Source: Rhodanobacter fulvus Jip2 (GTDB taxonomy: Bacteria > Pseudomonadota > Gammaproteobacteria > Xanthomonadales > Rhodanobacteraceae). From it: a DNA stretch of 64,000 bases. Location of the stretch: assembly GCF_000264315.1 (NCBI RefSeq), contig NZ_AJXU01000007.1, forward strand, positions 108,600-172,599, in the 5' to 3' direction. The notes beneath the pieces are model-generated. The model saw nothing but the letters and a program-made list of their open reading frames with translations, did not search any database and was not told the origin of the DNA. A program made the translations under genes and the position numbers. Shown here one piece after another: positions 27,901 to 35,935 of the stretch; positions within the stretch are counted from its first letter, which is position 1, and each line of letters opens with the position of its first letter.

Positions 27901-28011
27901 GGGATTTTCGACATGGGTCGCCAGCGCGTCGCGGGCGCTGGACAGTGCTTCGTCCAGCTGGGGCTTGACCCACTGCAGCGTGGTGAAATCGATGTGGTCT
28001 TGAAGTCTCAT
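21958..28011 (-). CDS. chpA: Pil-Chp hybrid sensor kinase ChpA (CheA/PilL type)
   Basis: Very large chemotaxis kinase, 2017 residues, that controls type IV pilus activity. Several Hpt-type domains are visible with phosphorylatable His near 51 (HQVRG), 723 (HTLKGSG), 912 (HTLHGA) and 1272 (HTLKGGA). Acidic and Glu-Ala-Arg-rich helical linkers (about 1120-1205) separate them. Then follow the dimerisation helices, an ATPase domain with the N-box near 1590 (MLRNAIAHG) and SDDGRGLD, a CheW domain (about 1730-1870) and a C-terminal receiver with Asp1940 (LLDIEMPRMDG). P. aeruginosa ChpA is about 2470 residues, so this one has fewer phosphotransfer repeats. It follows pilJ and overlaps chpB. Confidence 0.95.
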   Translation of the reverse strand: MRLQDHIDFTTLQWVKPQLDEALSSARDALATHVENPADRSVMRSCMDQLHQVRGTLQMVELHGAAMAAAEMEAVSRALLDDQVGNREEAYAVLMRGLMQLPDYLERLSGGHRDVPVVLLPLLNDLRGVIEKPPLSESALFHPNLDAFLPEQAPAAMSESHAEARRGELTALRLRFQRQLLGWFRGEDPTRQLAGMRTTLLEIAARCYHVHGRRLWWIAAGVLEGLGQGLFKNRTTEIRQLIGKVDRNIRELVEHGEDSLRGGDADELACQLLYLVAQSPQRSPQMELLQSTYALDRQVPDASELEHARGSMAGHNRALLDSVSRALKDDLLRVKEALDLFLRQVDGDPAQLAAQGEVLERVGDTLGMLALAVPRRMVVEQRQVLDEIANHMRSADEAALLDVAGALLYVEASLDDHIESLGAEGVTEGDEGVVGVPRSEAMGIVVALMQEAISNTGKVKDAIVAFSESGWQHEHLAGSPALMDEVAGALRMLSTARPAELAEGISRFIGNELLLDRRVPDGAQMDHLADALAALEYYLEAAREHRGGLEHILDVAEHSLGLLGYWPPPAARELPETLPPVAVDALSTDDEHVELSESVSVHPGDSIHELIIGGDESSPRSAQDIDGLRLAETESLKPESAESAADEDWVEIEEEIVEQVPVTDPRAATAGFNANAEGIDDDIREIFLEEMQEEIDNLTEAEKVWLDDPSQLSSLTAIRRSFHTLKGSGRLVGASVLGEFAWKVESALNRVLDNSIEPHEGVQAMVRHAIDALPQLLAALKGEGTLKAPLGAIMDVAERLAAGEQGARVEGHPSVVTETVRRVVRRRVPRMDADAAAIPQAGITDAHTLAGAPDDDIEPVEALPLPVMPPVDPVLLEILRSEVAQYLQTIRGAIHRAGTELRVGEELLRAVHTLHGAIAMVDIALLMQVLSPLEGLLKRLRAADVPLSSEGLRLLGEAADVVDTVMEQFDAADPQLPVVDTLVDQIVAMRDLYSESQVAHVVYESRPDDLEDAAAALGAEHDLDAWVPSHELDATPVDNDEAPAIADEAPADEALSGASPAVTFGDGIEPAADADDAHHETFANELMAALDAFEPGETRDSDIEDDDVVRTDDENAAVDAQQDELDDTGLAEELAAELEAVEREAAAREAAEREAAAQREAEARASAEREAAEREAAQRREREARELAEREASEAAALARQATHAVDAGVASTTVEGGAEEAPAANALDDDLLEVFLDEAHEILDHADGVLAQWRAEPAELGYVGELQRDLHTLKGGARISGLAAIGDLAHAIETLLEKPVESAGTPSLIGALESSFDQLNAMVQQVAHRQAVEYPQAAIDRLLALAGEEGFTNDDVLAAIAMPEAASPTSPVAASGERTPDGDLPGLLPEAEEEVRSTQEQIRVRADLLDSLVNHAGEVAIYRSRLEQQVAGYRFNLVELEQTVARLRSQLRMLEIETEAQIIARFQREHREAGLTTVFDPLELDRYSQLQQYSRALAESVSDLVSIQSTLDELTRQAETLLIQQSRVSTDLQDGLLRTRMLPFDTMVPNLRRTLRQAAQEEGKHAQLYVDGAHGEMDRNLLDRIKAPFEHMLRNAIAHGIETPDERRKVGKPAEGAVHIRVAREATEVVVRVSDDGRGLDREAIRARGIERGLLRADANPSDDQLLGLITQAGFSTAGKITQLAGRGVGMDVVANEIKQLGGSLSIESTAGKGTTFVLRLPFTLAVTQAILVRIGEATFAIPMTSVQGVARIDAEEMTALLEQGEPTFSHGNEPYAIHDLAELLGLPPGLPPEGEQQPLLLTRAGDLRAAIRIDAVLGSHEIVVKSVGPQISSVPGLLGATIMGDGSVLIILDLAPLVRHGITRREQRLAEGLSALQAPVIEEVRVRPLVMVVDDSITMRKVTSRVLERHEYEVSTAKDGVDAVEKLHERVPDLMLLDIEMPRMDGYELATLMKADPRLSGVPIIMITSRSGDKHRQRALDIGVERYLGKPYQEADLLTQIGEVLELHASEPAHD

Positions 28012-28098
28012 GCGCCTCTCTCAGCGGTTGCGCAACGATGCATTACGCCACCAGCGAGAATGCCCCCCTTCAAAATTCTCATGTCAGTCCGGCTCACG

Positions 28099-30129
28099 TC
28101 AGTCCGGCAACTTGAAATGCGCCACCGAGCGGCGAAGATCGCTCGCCAACTGCGCCAGCGTACCGATGGAATCCGCTGTCTGGCTGGCGCCTTGCGATGT
28201 CTGCGAGGTGATCTCCTGGATCGCGTTCATCGACACCGAAATATCGGTGGCCGCCGCCGACTGCTCCCGTGCTGCCGTGGAAATGCTCTGAATCAGTGCG
28301 GACAGATCGTGCGAAACGCGCTCGATGTCGCCCAGCGCGCTGCCTGCGTCCTCCGCCAGTCGTGCACCGGCGACCACCTCGGCGGTGGTCTGTTCCATCG
28401 AGTTCACCGCTTCGTTGGTATCGGACTGAATCGTCTGCACCAGGGTCTCGATACGCTTGGTGGCGCTGGTGGAACGTTCGGCCAGTCGCTGCACTTCGTC
28501 CGCCACCACCGCGAAACCACGACCGGCTTCACCGGCCGAGGCTGCCTGGATGGCCGCGTTCAATGCCAGGATGTTGGTCTGTTCGGCGATGTCGTTGATC
28601 AGTTCCACGATCGAGCCGATCTCCTGCGAGGACTCGCCCAGCCGTTTGATGCGCTTGGAGGTCTCCTGGATCTGGTCGCGGATGGAGTCCATGCCCGAGA
28701 TGGTTTCGCGCACCACCTCGGCGCCGTGCGAGGCGATTTTCACCGAGCGCTCTGCCACGTCGGCCGACTCGGCCGAATCGCGCGACACGTTGTCCATCGA
28801 GCTCACGATCTGGTTGATCGCGGAGGTCGCGGTGCTGATCTGTTGCGCCTGCTGCTCGGCCGCGTTCGCCAGCTGGCGGGCGGTGGTCTGGGTTTCCTGC
28901 GCCGAGGACGACACCTGCTCGGAGGTCTCGTTGATGGTGGTAACCAATGAACGCAGCTCGTCGATGGCGTAGTTCACCGAGTCGGCGATGGCGCCGGTGA
29001 TGTCCTCGGAAACGGTGGTCTTGACGGTGAGGTCACCTTCAGCGAGCGAGCCCATCTCATCCAGCAGGCGCATGATCGCCTCCTGGTTGCGCTGGTTCAG
29101 CTCGGTACTCTCGGCGAAGCGGCGGCGCTGGTCGCGCACCAGGCTGACCACCAGCAACAGCGCGAAGGCCACCGCACCGATTGCCGCCAGCAGGCCCCAC
29201 CACACGTTCGGGAACAGCCGGCGCAACGGCAGCTTGCCGATCTGCTCGGAGAGATCGTTGGCGCGCAACAGCACGGTCTGCGAATCCAGCGACGCCTGGT
29301 TGCCGGCGTGCTTCACGTCCGCGATGTTGCTGGCGGCGGCGACCAGTCGCGACAGCGGATCGGCCAGCTTTTCCCAGCTGGTATCCATGTCGGCAAGGAT
29401 CTTGCGCGCATTGGCATCGCTGACCGGTTTCACGCCGCTGCCGCTGTTGCCCTCAAGCAAGCCCTTCAACACGGTGCCGTAGAGCTGGGCGTCGCGGGCG
29501 AGTCCGTCGGCCGCGGATTGGGCGGTGGAGCCACCCTGCAACACTTCCTGCACGCGGCGGATGATGCGGTCAGCCGAGAGCATCTGGCGCGAAGTGCCCA
29601 GCATCTGCTCGGAGCTGCCATTGCGCTGCTGCAGGATGTTGACCACCTGCTCCATGCTGGAGTTGAGCAGCGGTATCTCGCGCGACAGCGTGGCGGCGCG
29701 CTGGGCCGAATCGAGCACCACGGACTTGTTGGACAGGATCTTGCCGATATCGGCGTCGAGCTGGCTCCAGGAATGGCTCAACGCGGTTACCGCGCGACCG
29801 GAAGGCGTGGTGTCATTGTTGCCGTAGGCACGCATGCCACCGGCGGTATCGCCTTTGCTCAGCCGTTGCACGGCCGAATCGATGGCGTTGCGCGTGCTTT
29901 CCAGTTCCTTGAACGAATCGACGTTGCCGTCGGCGGACTCAAGCGCGAATTTCGCGGTCTGCTGCGACAGCACCTGGATCTGCGTGGTCAGCGCGATCGC
30001 CTGCCGATCCTCGCCGTTGCGCTGGTTGAGCAGGAAAAAGTCCACCGCCGCAAAACCGATCGCCGCCAGCAGCATGACGATAAGGAGGGTGTAACCCCGT
30101 TCCCTGCTAACGCCCCCTGTAGTGCTCAT
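28099..30129 (-). CDS. pilJ: Pilus-biogenesis methyl-accepting chemoreceptor PilJ
   Basis: 676-residue transmembrane receptor: helix 1 at about 13-33, a periplasmic helical domain, helix 2 at about 313-335 ([19 protein letters not shown]), HAMP, and a cytoplasmic signalling hairpin whose tip is [23 protein letters not shown]. It presents pilus or surface signals to ChpA through PilI. ATG 30129 is preceded by GAGG at a good distance; the GTG at 30135 is less likely. Glu/Gln pairs for methylation exist, but the operon has no pilK methyltransferase. Confidence 0.95.
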   Translation of the reverse strand: MSTTGGVSRERGYTLLIVMLLAAIGFAAVDFFLLNQRNGEDRQAIALTTQIQVLSQQTAKFALESADGNVDSFKELESTRNAIDSAVQRLSKGDTAGGMRAYGNNDTTPSGRAVTALSHSWSQLDADIGKILSNKSVVLDSAQRAATLSREIPLLNSSMEQVVNILQQRNGSSEQMLGTSRQMLSADRIIRRVQEVLQGGSTAQSAADGLARDAQLYGTVLKGLLEGNSGSGVKPVSDANARKILADMDTSWEKLADPLSRLVAAASNIADVKHAGNQASLDSQTVLLRANDLSEQIGKLPLRRLFPNVWWGLLAAIGAVAFALLLVVSLVRDQRRRFAESTELNQRNQEAIMRLLDEMGSLAEGDLTVKTTVSEDITGAIADSVNYAIDELRSLVTTINETSEQVSSSAQETQTTARQLANAAEQQAQQISTATSAINQIVSSMDNVSRDSAESADVAERSVKIASHGAEVVRETISGMDSIRDQIQETSKRIKRLGESSQEIGSIVELINDIAEQTNILALNAAIQAASAGEAGRGFAVVADEVQRLAERSTSATKRIETLVQTIQSDTNEAVNSMEQTTAEVVAGARLAEDAGSALGDIERVSHDLSALIQSISTAAREQSAAATDISVSMNAIQEITSQTSQGASQTADSIGTLAQLASDLRRSVAHFKLPD

Positions 30130-30247
30130 GTTCACCTCACCCGTCTACGCTTCTGGCAGCGCCGCGTCGCAGCGGCGCTCAGCGGAGCAGTTGCCCCTGA
30201 TTCCGGTCCCAACCGATCCCGGTCCTTCTTGTATTCGATGTGACGCG

Positions 30248-30787
30248 TCAGGCCGCGGCCTGTCGAAAATCCGGTGCGCGCACCAGCCGGTTCATGCTGA
30301 AAACCGCCAGTTGCTGCTCACCCACGCGGCCATCGACGAAACGAACAAGCCGTGGATCGTCCTCGTTCATCGCCTGAGTCCGCTGTTCCTGGTCGACCGT
30401 ACGCTGGCCAAACACCTCGTCCACCAGCAGCGCCACGTTGCCGCCGTTCTGGCGCACGATCAGCAGGCGCGTACGGTCGGTATGCAGCGTGCGTTCGCCG
30501 AACAGGAAGCGGGCGAAGTCGATGACGGGCACCAGGTTGCCGCGCACGTTGGCGACGCCGAGCAACCACGGCTGCGTGCCCGGCACTGGCGTAAGCAGCG
30601 GTACCGCCAGCAGCTCGCTGATCTCGTCGATGCCGCTGACCAGCCGACGCGAGCCTACCCGGAAGCCGATGCCGCGCCAGAGCCCCGGCGCCTCCAGCGT
30701 GTCGGGCGAAGCCGAGGCGTGCGCCAGCGACTTCCGCTCGAAATGGGCAAGTATCTCGAAAGGCGTGAGGTTGACCGCCTGGTTCAT
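30248..30787 (-). CDS. pilI: CheW-like adaptor PilI
   Basis: 179-residue CheW-type coupling protein. Seen: WRGIGFRVGSRRLV, PWLLGVANVRGNLVPVIDFARFL and LVDEVFG, the standard CheW core strands. It links PilJ to ChpA. Its start overlaps the pilH stop by four bases. The 118-base gap to pilJ shows no gene. Confidence 0.93.
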   Translation of the reverse strand: MNQAVNLTPFEILAHFERKSLAHASASPDTLEAPGLWRGIGFRVGSRRLVSGIDEISELLAVPLLTPVPGTQPWLLGVANVRGNLVPVIDFARFLFGERTLHTDRTRLLIVRQNGGNVALLVDEVFGQRTVDQEQRTQAMNEDDPRLVRFVDGRVGEQQLAVFSMNRLVRAPDFRQAAA

Positions 30788-31155
30788 GCCGCCCCCGGCA
30801 GCAACCCGCTGATGCTGGCCAGCAGCTCCTTTTCATTCACCGGCTTGGTGATGAAGGCCCGCGCACCCTGGCGCAGCCCCCACACGCGATCGGTTTCCAT
30901 CGACTTGGTGGTGATCATCACGATCGGGACGCCGGCCGTGGCCGGGTCGCGGGTGAGGATGCGGGTGGCCTGGAAGCCGTTCATGCCGGGCATGATCACG
31001 TCCATGATGACCAGGTCGGGCAACTCGGCCCTTACCCGTTCAATGCCGTCCTCGGCGGTGCTGACCGCGATGACGGTATAACCGGCGCGCTCGAGCAACG
31101 TGGTGAAGACACGCACGTCGGTCGGCGAATCGTCGATGATGAGAATAGTTGCCAC
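30784..31155 (-). CDS. pilH: Twitching-motility response regulator PilH
   Basis: Single-domain CheY-type receiver, 123 residues: Asp8-Asp9, phospho-acceptor Asp52 (VIMDVIMPGMNG), Thr in MITTK and Lys in ITKPV. In Pseudomonas PilH favours pilus retraction and acts as a sink opposed to PilG. The GTG start at 31155 gives the usual MxTILIIDDSP N-terminus with AGGGGG just upstream; a longer frame to 31221 would overlap pilG. Confidence 0.95.
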   Translation of the reverse strand: MATILIIDDSPTDVRVFTTLLERAGYTVIAVSTAEDGIERVRAELPDLVIMDVIMPGMNGFQATRILTRDPATAGVPIVMITTKSMETDRVWGLRQGARAFITKPVNEKELLASISGLLPGAA

Positions 31156-31177
31156 AGAACCCCCTGGATCTCTGCAG

Positions 31178-31591
31178 TCAGCCGGCAGTGTGTGCTGAGC
31201 CGACGTGGCTATGGATGGCACCCAGCAGTTCGTCGCGCGTGAACGGCTTGGTCAAATACTGTTCGGCGCCCACGATGCGGCCGCGAGCCTTGTCGAACAG
31301 ACCATCCTTCGAGCTCAGCATGATGACCGGGGTGCTGCGGAATTGCGGATTGTTCTTGATCAATGCACAGGTCTGATAACCATCCAGCCGCGGCATCATG
31401 ATGTCGACGAAGATGATCGCGGGTTTCTGATCGGAGATCTTGGCCAGTGCCTCGAATCCGTCCACCGCGGTCAACACTTCGCAACCTTCCTTCTTGAGCA
31501 AGGTTTCAGCGGTGCGGCGGATGGTCTTGGAGTCATCGATCACCATGACCTTCAGTCCAGCGAGACCGTTAACGCTCACGTTCAAATTCAC
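31178..31591 (-). CDS. pilG: Twitching-motility response regulator PilG
   Basis: CheY-type receiver of 137 residues with a short N-terminal extension: acidic pair Asp19-Asp20 in VMVIDDSKT, phospho-acceptor Asp63 (FVDIMMPRLDG), Ser-Ser-Lys in MLSSKDG and Lys in YLTKPF. First gene of the Pil-Chp operon. PilG promotes pilus extension and cAMP signalling in P. aeruginosa. It is divergent from gshB across a 363-base spacer. Confidence 0.95.
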   Translation of the reverse strand: MNLNVSVNGLAGLKVMVIDDSKTIRRTAETLLKKEGCEVLTAVDGFEALAKISDQKPAIIFVDIMMPRLDGYQTCALIKNNPQFRSTPVIMLSSKDGLFDKARGRIVGAEQYLTKPFTRDELLGAIHSHVGSAHTAG

Positions 31592-31954
31592 TCAAGCTCC
31601 CCCTGTGGCGCACCGAGCTCAGCATGGACCTTGATGGCAAGCAACTACTGTGCCGCCGGGTACATGCACAAATTCAGCAAAGATAAGGCCGCTCGAAAAC
31701 AGGCTTTCGGGCAGTGCCTCTCGCGCATTGCTGTTTACCGCCTGCTCGCCGAGACTGTCAAGCAATGATGACAGAGCGCTCCGCTCGGCGATGTCGAGTG
31801 TGACGCAAATCGGCAGCATGTGGCGGTCAGCGGCAGGCAACGCGCACGGCAAGGCCGGAATCGCTTGTGGCGATGGCGTGGTCTCGGCGACCATTCACCG
31901 ATGTCATGGCGACCGCGGGCCACTCGGTCCGCCACACCGCCACGGAGAAATACG
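31592..31954. other. Intergenic region between pilG and gshB
   Basis: 363 bases between divergent operons, less GC-rich than its neighbours. It must hold the promoters of both operons. A consensus TTGACA reading toward pilG is present at 31756-31761. A 91-codon open frame on the minus strand (31619-31894) crosses this promoter, has no recognisable product and was not called as a gene. gshB has SD GGAG at 31944-31947. Confidence 0.5.
31732..31761 (-). promoter_or_regulatory. Candidate sigma-70 promoter of the Pil-Chp operon
   Basis: On the minus strand, TTGACA (31756-31761, perfect) is followed after 18 bases by TAAACA (31732-31737, a weak -10). Transcription would start near 31725, giving a ~130-base leader before pilG. 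The weak -10 suggests a need for activation. Confidence 0.35.
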
Positions 31955-32932
31955 ATGACGCTTTCGGTCGCGGTGCTGATGGATCCCATCAGCACCATCA
32001 AGGTCGCCAAGGACACCAGCTTCGCGATGCTGCTCGAGGCGCAGCGCCGCGGGCACTCGCTGCTCTACTTCGAACAGGCCGGCCTGGCCCTGCGCGACGG
32101 CGTGCCGTGGGCGCGACTGGCGGCCTTGCAGGTGCGCGACGATCCGCGCGACTGGTACACGCTGGGCGAGCCGCAATGGCGCGACCTGCGCGACATCGAC
32201 GTCGTGCTGATGCGCAAGGACCCACCGGTGGATGCGCAGTTCATCAACGACACGTTGGTGCTCGAAGTCGCCCACCGCGCCGGCGTCACCGTAGTGAACA
32301 AGCCGCAGGCGCTGCGCGACTGCAACGAAAAACTGTTCGCGATGGATTTCCCCCAGTGCATCGTGCCGACCCTGGTGGCGCGCGACGCCGGCGAACTGCG
32401 CCGCTTTGCCGCCGAACACGGCGAGGTGGTGTTGAAGCCGCTGGACGGCATGGGCGGCCGGGGCATCTTTCGGGTCAAGGCGGGCGACAGCAACCTCAAC
32501 TCGATGCTGGAAACCTTGCTCGGCGGCGATGCCCACGGCGCCGGCCGACAGCTCACCATCGCGCAGAAATACATCCCGGAGATCACTGCCGGCGACAAGC
32601 GCATCCTGGTGGTCGACGGCGAACCCGTGCCGTACGCCCTGGCGCGCATCCCGCAAGGCAACGAGTTCCGCGGCAATCTCGCCGCCGGCGGACGTGGCGA
32701 AGGCGTGCCGCTGTCCGAACGCGATCGCTGGATCGTGGCGCAGGTGGCGCCGGAGCTTCGCCGGCGCGGGCTGCTGTTTGTCGGCCTGGACGTGATCGGC
32801 GATTACCTCACCGAGATCAACGTGACCTCGCCCACCTGCGTGCGGGAGCTGGACCGCCAGTTCGGCCTCAATATCGCCGGCCAGTTGTTCGATGTCATCG
32901 AGCAGCGCGTTGCCGGAACGCGCGCCGCGTGA
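31955..32932 (+). CDS. gshB: Glutathione synthetase
   Basis: ATP-grasp enzyme, 325 residues, that joins glycine to gamma-glutamylcysteine. Seen: MDPISTIKVAKDTSFAML at the N-terminus, MRKDPPVD, NKPQALRDCNEKL, the ATP-grasp lysine in VVLKPLDGMGGRGIF and the metal site TEINVTSPTC. GGAG lies seven bases before ATG 31955. Its stop overlaps the GTG start of the TonB-like gene (GTGA). Confidence 0.97.
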   Translation: MTLSVAVLMDPISTIKVAKDTSFAMLLEAQRRGHSLLYFEQAGLALRDGVPWARLAALQVRDDPRDWYTLGEPQWRDLRDIDVVLMRKDPPVDAQFINDTLVLEVAHRAGVTVVNKPQALRDCNEKLFAMDFPQCIVPTLVARDAGELRRFAAEHGEVVLKPLDGMGGRGIFRVKAGDSNLNSMLETLLGGDAHGAGRQLTIAQKYIPEITAGDKRILVVDGEPVPYALARIPQGNEFRGNLAAGGRGEGVPLSERDRWIVAQVAPELRRRGLLFVGLDVIGDYLTEINVTSPTCVRELDRQFGLNIAGQLFDVIEQRVAGTRAA

Positions 32933-33792
32933 ATGCCGTCACCGTCAACGAGACGCCGAACGCGATCGGCGCCACCATGCTGTTTTCGCTGTTGCTGCAC
33001 GGCGTGCTGTTGCTGGGCATCACGTTCCACTTCACCAAGCCCACGCCTACGCTGCCGACGCTGGATGTGACGCTGGTCAACGTGGCCAACCAGCAGGCGC
33101 CGGACCACGCGGATTTTCTGGCTCAGGCCAACAACAGCGGCGGTGGCGTGAGCGATCGGGCCGCGCGACCTTCGCAACGGCACTCCGGCGCACTGTCCAA
33201 GCCCGACCCCGGCACCGCGGCCAGGGCGACGGAGGCAACCACACCGGTTCCGCGCGACGCCACGCCCACGCACATGGTCACCACCACCGGCACCAGTGCC
33301 TTCGCGGTGACCAGCGACTCGGCGCAGACCAGGGTCGTGCCGCAGCCGCAGACACAGACCGCCGCCGACCTGCAACGCCAGCAGACGATGGCGCAACTGG
33401 CCGCCGAGCTGCGCGAGCAGACCGAGGCACTGGCAAAGCGGCCGAAGAAGAAATTCATCTCCGCCAGCACCCGCGAGTACGTCTACGCCAGCTACATGCG
33501 CGGGTGGTCCGACCGGGTGCAACGCGTGGGCAACCTCAACTATCCGGAGCAGGCGCGCCAGCGCAAGCTGTATGGCGACCTGGTGCTCACCGTGGGCCTG
33601 CGCCGCGACGGCAGCATCAAGACGATCGAGGTGATCAAGAGTTCCGGGCATCCGCTGCTGGATGCGTCCGCCGAACGCATCGTGCGGTTGGCGGCGCCTT
33701 TCCCGGCGCTGCCCAGGGACGCCGCCGTGGACGAGCTGTACATCACGCGCACCTGGCAGTTCCTGCCGGGCGACGTGTTGCGCAATCACTAG
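32929..33792 (+). CDS. tonB: TonB-family energy transducer (TonB3-like)
   Basis: 287-residue protein anchored by an N-terminal helix at about 17-34 (MLFSLLLHGVLLLGITF), then a Thr/Gln-rich periplasmic linker with fewer Pro-Lys repeats than classical TonB, and a C-terminal TonB domain (NYPEQARQRKLYGDLVLTVGL, VIKSSGHPLLDASA). It lies between gshB and yqgE, beside pilG, exactly as P. aeruginosa tonB3, which is needed for twitching motility rather than iron uptake. The same job is inferred here. GTG start overlaps the gshB stop. Confidence 0.85.
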   Translation: MNAVTVNETPNAIGATMLFSLLLHGVLLLGITFHFTKPTPTLPTLDVTLVNVANQQAPDHADFLAQANNSGGGVSDRAARPSQRHSGALSKPDPGTAARATEATTPVPRDATPTHMVTTTGTSAFAVTSDSAQTRVVPQPQTQTAADLQRQQTMAQLAAELREQTEALAKRPKKKFISASTREYVYASYMRGWSDRVQRVGNLNYPEQARQRKLYGDLVLTVGLRRDGSIKTIEVIKSSGHPLLDASAERIVRLAAPFPALPRDAAVDELYITRTWQFLPGDVLRNH

Positions 33793-33843
33793 AACCGGTG
33801 TGGCAGTCACTTCCCGTTCGCACGCTATTCGGCGCGCCGGGCT

Positions 33844-33849
33844 TACAAT
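33844..33849 (+). promoter_or_regulatory. Candidate -10 box of yqgE (possibly leaderless)
   Basis: TACAAT lies only six bases before ATG 33856, so transcription from it would begin at or next to the start codon. No good -35 box is seen at the right distance (TTCGCA at 33817 is too far). Confidence 0.3.
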
Positions 33850-33855
33850 GAACGC

Positions 33856-34425
33856 ATGAGTACGCCTGTCGCCGACATTCTCACCGGCCATTTCCTGATC
33901 GCCATGCCGAACCTGGCCGATCCGCCGTTTTCGCGCGGCGTGGCCCTGCTGTGCCAGCACGACGAAAACGGTGCGGTCGGCCTGCTGGTGAACCGCCTGT
34001 CCGAATACCGGCTGGGCGACGTGCTGGCACAAATGAAGCTCGACTGCGCCGATATCGAAATGGCCGATTCACCGGTATTGATCGGTGGCCCCGTGCAGCA
34101 GGAGCGCGGCTTCGTGCTGCATCGCGAAACCGGCAACTGGGAGTCCAGCTATCGCGTCAACACCGAGTGGTCGATCACCACCTCGCGCGACATCCTGGTG
34201 GCGATCGCCGCCGGCGAAGGTCCGCGGCAGGCGGTGATGGCGTTGGGTTATGCCGGCTGGGAAGCGGGGCAGCTGGAACAGGAGCTGCTGGACAACGCCT
34301 GGCTCACCGCCGAAGCCAGCAGCCGCATCCTGTTCGAGACGCCACTGGAAGACCGCTGGACCGCGGCCGCCGCCCTGGTGGGCGTGGACCCGCGCCAGCT
34401 TTCCACGTACGCGGGCCACGCATGA
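33856..34425 (+). CDS. yqgE: UPF0301 protein YqgE/AlgH
   Basis: 189-residue member of the YqgE/AlgH family: LTGHFLIAMPNLADPPFSRGV, GAVGLLVNRL, IGGPVQQERGFVLH and the C-terminal LGYAGWEAGQLEQEL. Its biochemical role is unsettled; AlgH was named for an effect on alginate genes in Pseudomonas. It overlaps ruvX (ATGA), the conserved neighbour. Confidence 0.94.
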   Translation: MSTPVADILTGHFLIAMPNLADPPFSRGVALLCQHDENGAVGLLVNRLSEYRLGDVLAQMKLDCADIEMADSPVLIGGPVQQERGFVLHRETGNWESSYRVNTEWSITTSRDILVAIAAGEGPRQAVMALGYAGWEAGQLEQELLDNAWLTAEASSRILFETPLEDRWTAAAALVGVDPRQLSTYAGHA

Positions 34426-34868
34426 GTTGCGCGCTGGGTTTCGACGTCGGCAGCCGCATCATCGGCGTCGCCGTCGGCAACACGATCACCAGCAGCGCGC
34501 GCGCGGTGGCCACCGCGCAAGTACGCGACGGCAACATCGAGTGGCATGTCATCGACGCGCTGCAAAAGACCTGGCTGCCGGACACGTTCGTGGTCGGGCT
34601 GCCCTTGACGCTCGATGGCGCCGAACAGCCGGCCAGCCGCGGTGCGCGCCGGTTCGCCACGCAATTGCGCGAGCGCTACGGCGTGCCCGTGGTCCTCATC
34701 GACGAGCGACACAGCTCGCAGGAAGCGGCGCGCCGCTTCGCACATGCCCGCTCCGTCGGCCTGAAACGCCGCCGTCACGCCGACGACATCGATGCCGAGG
34801 CCGCCGCTGTCATTCTGGAGCACTGGCTCCTCGAACCGCCGGTTCCGGCCACCGCCGAACCGCGCTGA
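34422..34868 (+). CDS. ruvX: Putative pre-16S rRNA nuclease / Holliday junction resolvase-like YqgF
   Basis: 148-residue RNase-H-fold protein: ALGFDVGSRIIGVAVGN with the first catalytic Asp, VVGLPLTLDG, VVLIDERHSSQEA with the Asp-Glu pair, and DDIDAEAAAVILEHWL. YqgF is needed for 5' processing of 16S rRNA in E. coli. Start overlaps the yqgE stop; pyrB follows after 26 bases. Confidence 0.95.
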   Translation: MSCALGFDVGSRIIGVAVGNTITSSARAVATAQVRDGNIEWHVIDALQKTWLPDTFVVGLPLTLDGAEQPASRGARRFATQLRERYGVPVVLIDERHSSQEAARRFAHARSVGLKRRRHADDIDAEAAAVILEHWLLEPPVPATAEPR

Positions 34869-34894
34869 CCCCGCCCACCTGTCGACCCGATCCC

Positions 34895-35821
34895 ATGAGC
34901 CCTCGCCTGCGCCACCTCACCACCCTGGAACACCTTCCCCGCATCAGCATCGAGCGCCTGCTCGATCGGGCTGAAGCCCTGCGCGACGCCTGCGCGCACG
35001 GCACCCGAAAGCTGGACGTGCTGGCCGGGCGCACCGTGCTCAACCTGTTCTTCGAACCCTCCACCCGCACCCGCACGTCGTTCGAACTGGCCGCCCGCCG
35101 GCTGGGCGCGGACGTCATCAATTTCGATCTCGGCTTTTCGTCCACCAGCAAGGGCGAGGAGTTGTACGACACGCTGCACACGCTGGAAGCCATGCATCTG
35201 GACGCGATCATCGTGCGGCACAAGGAAGCCGGCACGCCCGACGCGCTGGTGCGCCATGCGATGAGCGGCGTCTCGGTGGTCAACGCGGGCGACGGCCACC
35301 GCGCCCACCCCACCCAGGGCCTGCTCGATGTGCTCACGATCCGCCAGCACCGACCGGATTTCGAAAACCTGGTGGTGGTGATCTGCGGCGACATCAAGCA
35401 TTCGCGCGTCGCGCGCTCCGACATCCACGCACTGACCGTGATGGGCGCGAAGGAAATCCGCCTGTGCGGCCCGGCGGGCCTGATGCCGGCGGCAGACGAA
35501 TTCCCCCACTGCCGCTATTACAACGATTTCGACGCCGCGATCGAGGGCGCGGATGTCTCGATCATGCTGCGCCTGCAGAAAGAGCGCATGGCCATCGTGG
35601 ATTTGCCCGATGAGGCCGCGTATTTCAACCACTACGGGCTGGACACACGTCGCCTGGCGCGTGCCGCCAAGGGCTGCCTGGTGATGCATCCCGGGCCGCT
35701 CAACCGGGGCATCGAGATCGCTTCGGAAGTGGCGGATGGAGCGCAGTCGCGCATCCTCGAACAAGTGGGCAACGGCGTGTTCGTGCGCATGGCCGTGCTG
35801 TGCGAAGTGCTGGCCCGCTGA
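34895..35821 (+). CDS. pyrB: Aspartate carbamoyltransferase catalytic subunit
   Basis: 308-residue enzyme of pyrimidine synthesis. Seen: carbamoyl-phosphate site FFEPSTRTRTSFELA, the 80s-loop region with SSTSKGE, HRAHPTQGLLD, and HPGPLNRG near the C-terminus. It lacks the N-terminal extension of Pseudomonas PyrB. pyrR and pyrC', which flank pyrB in Pseudomonas, and the regulatory pyrI, are not present here. Confidence 0.97.
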   Translation: MSPRLRHLTTLEHLPRISIERLLDRAEALRDACAHGTRKLDVLAGRTVLNLFFEPSTRTRTSFELAARRLGADVINFDLGFSSTSKGEELYDTLHTLEAMHLDAIIVRHKEAGTPDALVRHAMSGVSVVNAGDGHRAHPTQGLLDVLTIRQHRPDFENLVVVICGDIKHSRVARSDIHALTVMGAKEIRLCGPAGLMPAADEFPHCRYYNDFDAAIEGADVSIMLRLQKERMAIVDLPDEAAYFNHYGLDTRRLARAAKGCLVMHPGPLNRGIEIASEVADGAQSRILEQVGNGVFVRMAVLCEVLAR

Positions 35822-35935
35822 GAAAGTATCCGGCCGCATGTGATGGCGCGCGCCGCTGCCCCGGTGTTGCAATGCGGCACGGGTGGAAACGGGCATAATG
35901 GCCTCGCTTTCCACCTATCCATCAGGGGTTTCATC

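Noticed and set aside
31619..31894. A 91-codon minus-strand frame between pilG and gshB.
   Set aside because: No recognisable product, no clear SD, and it covers the candidate Pil-Chp promoter.
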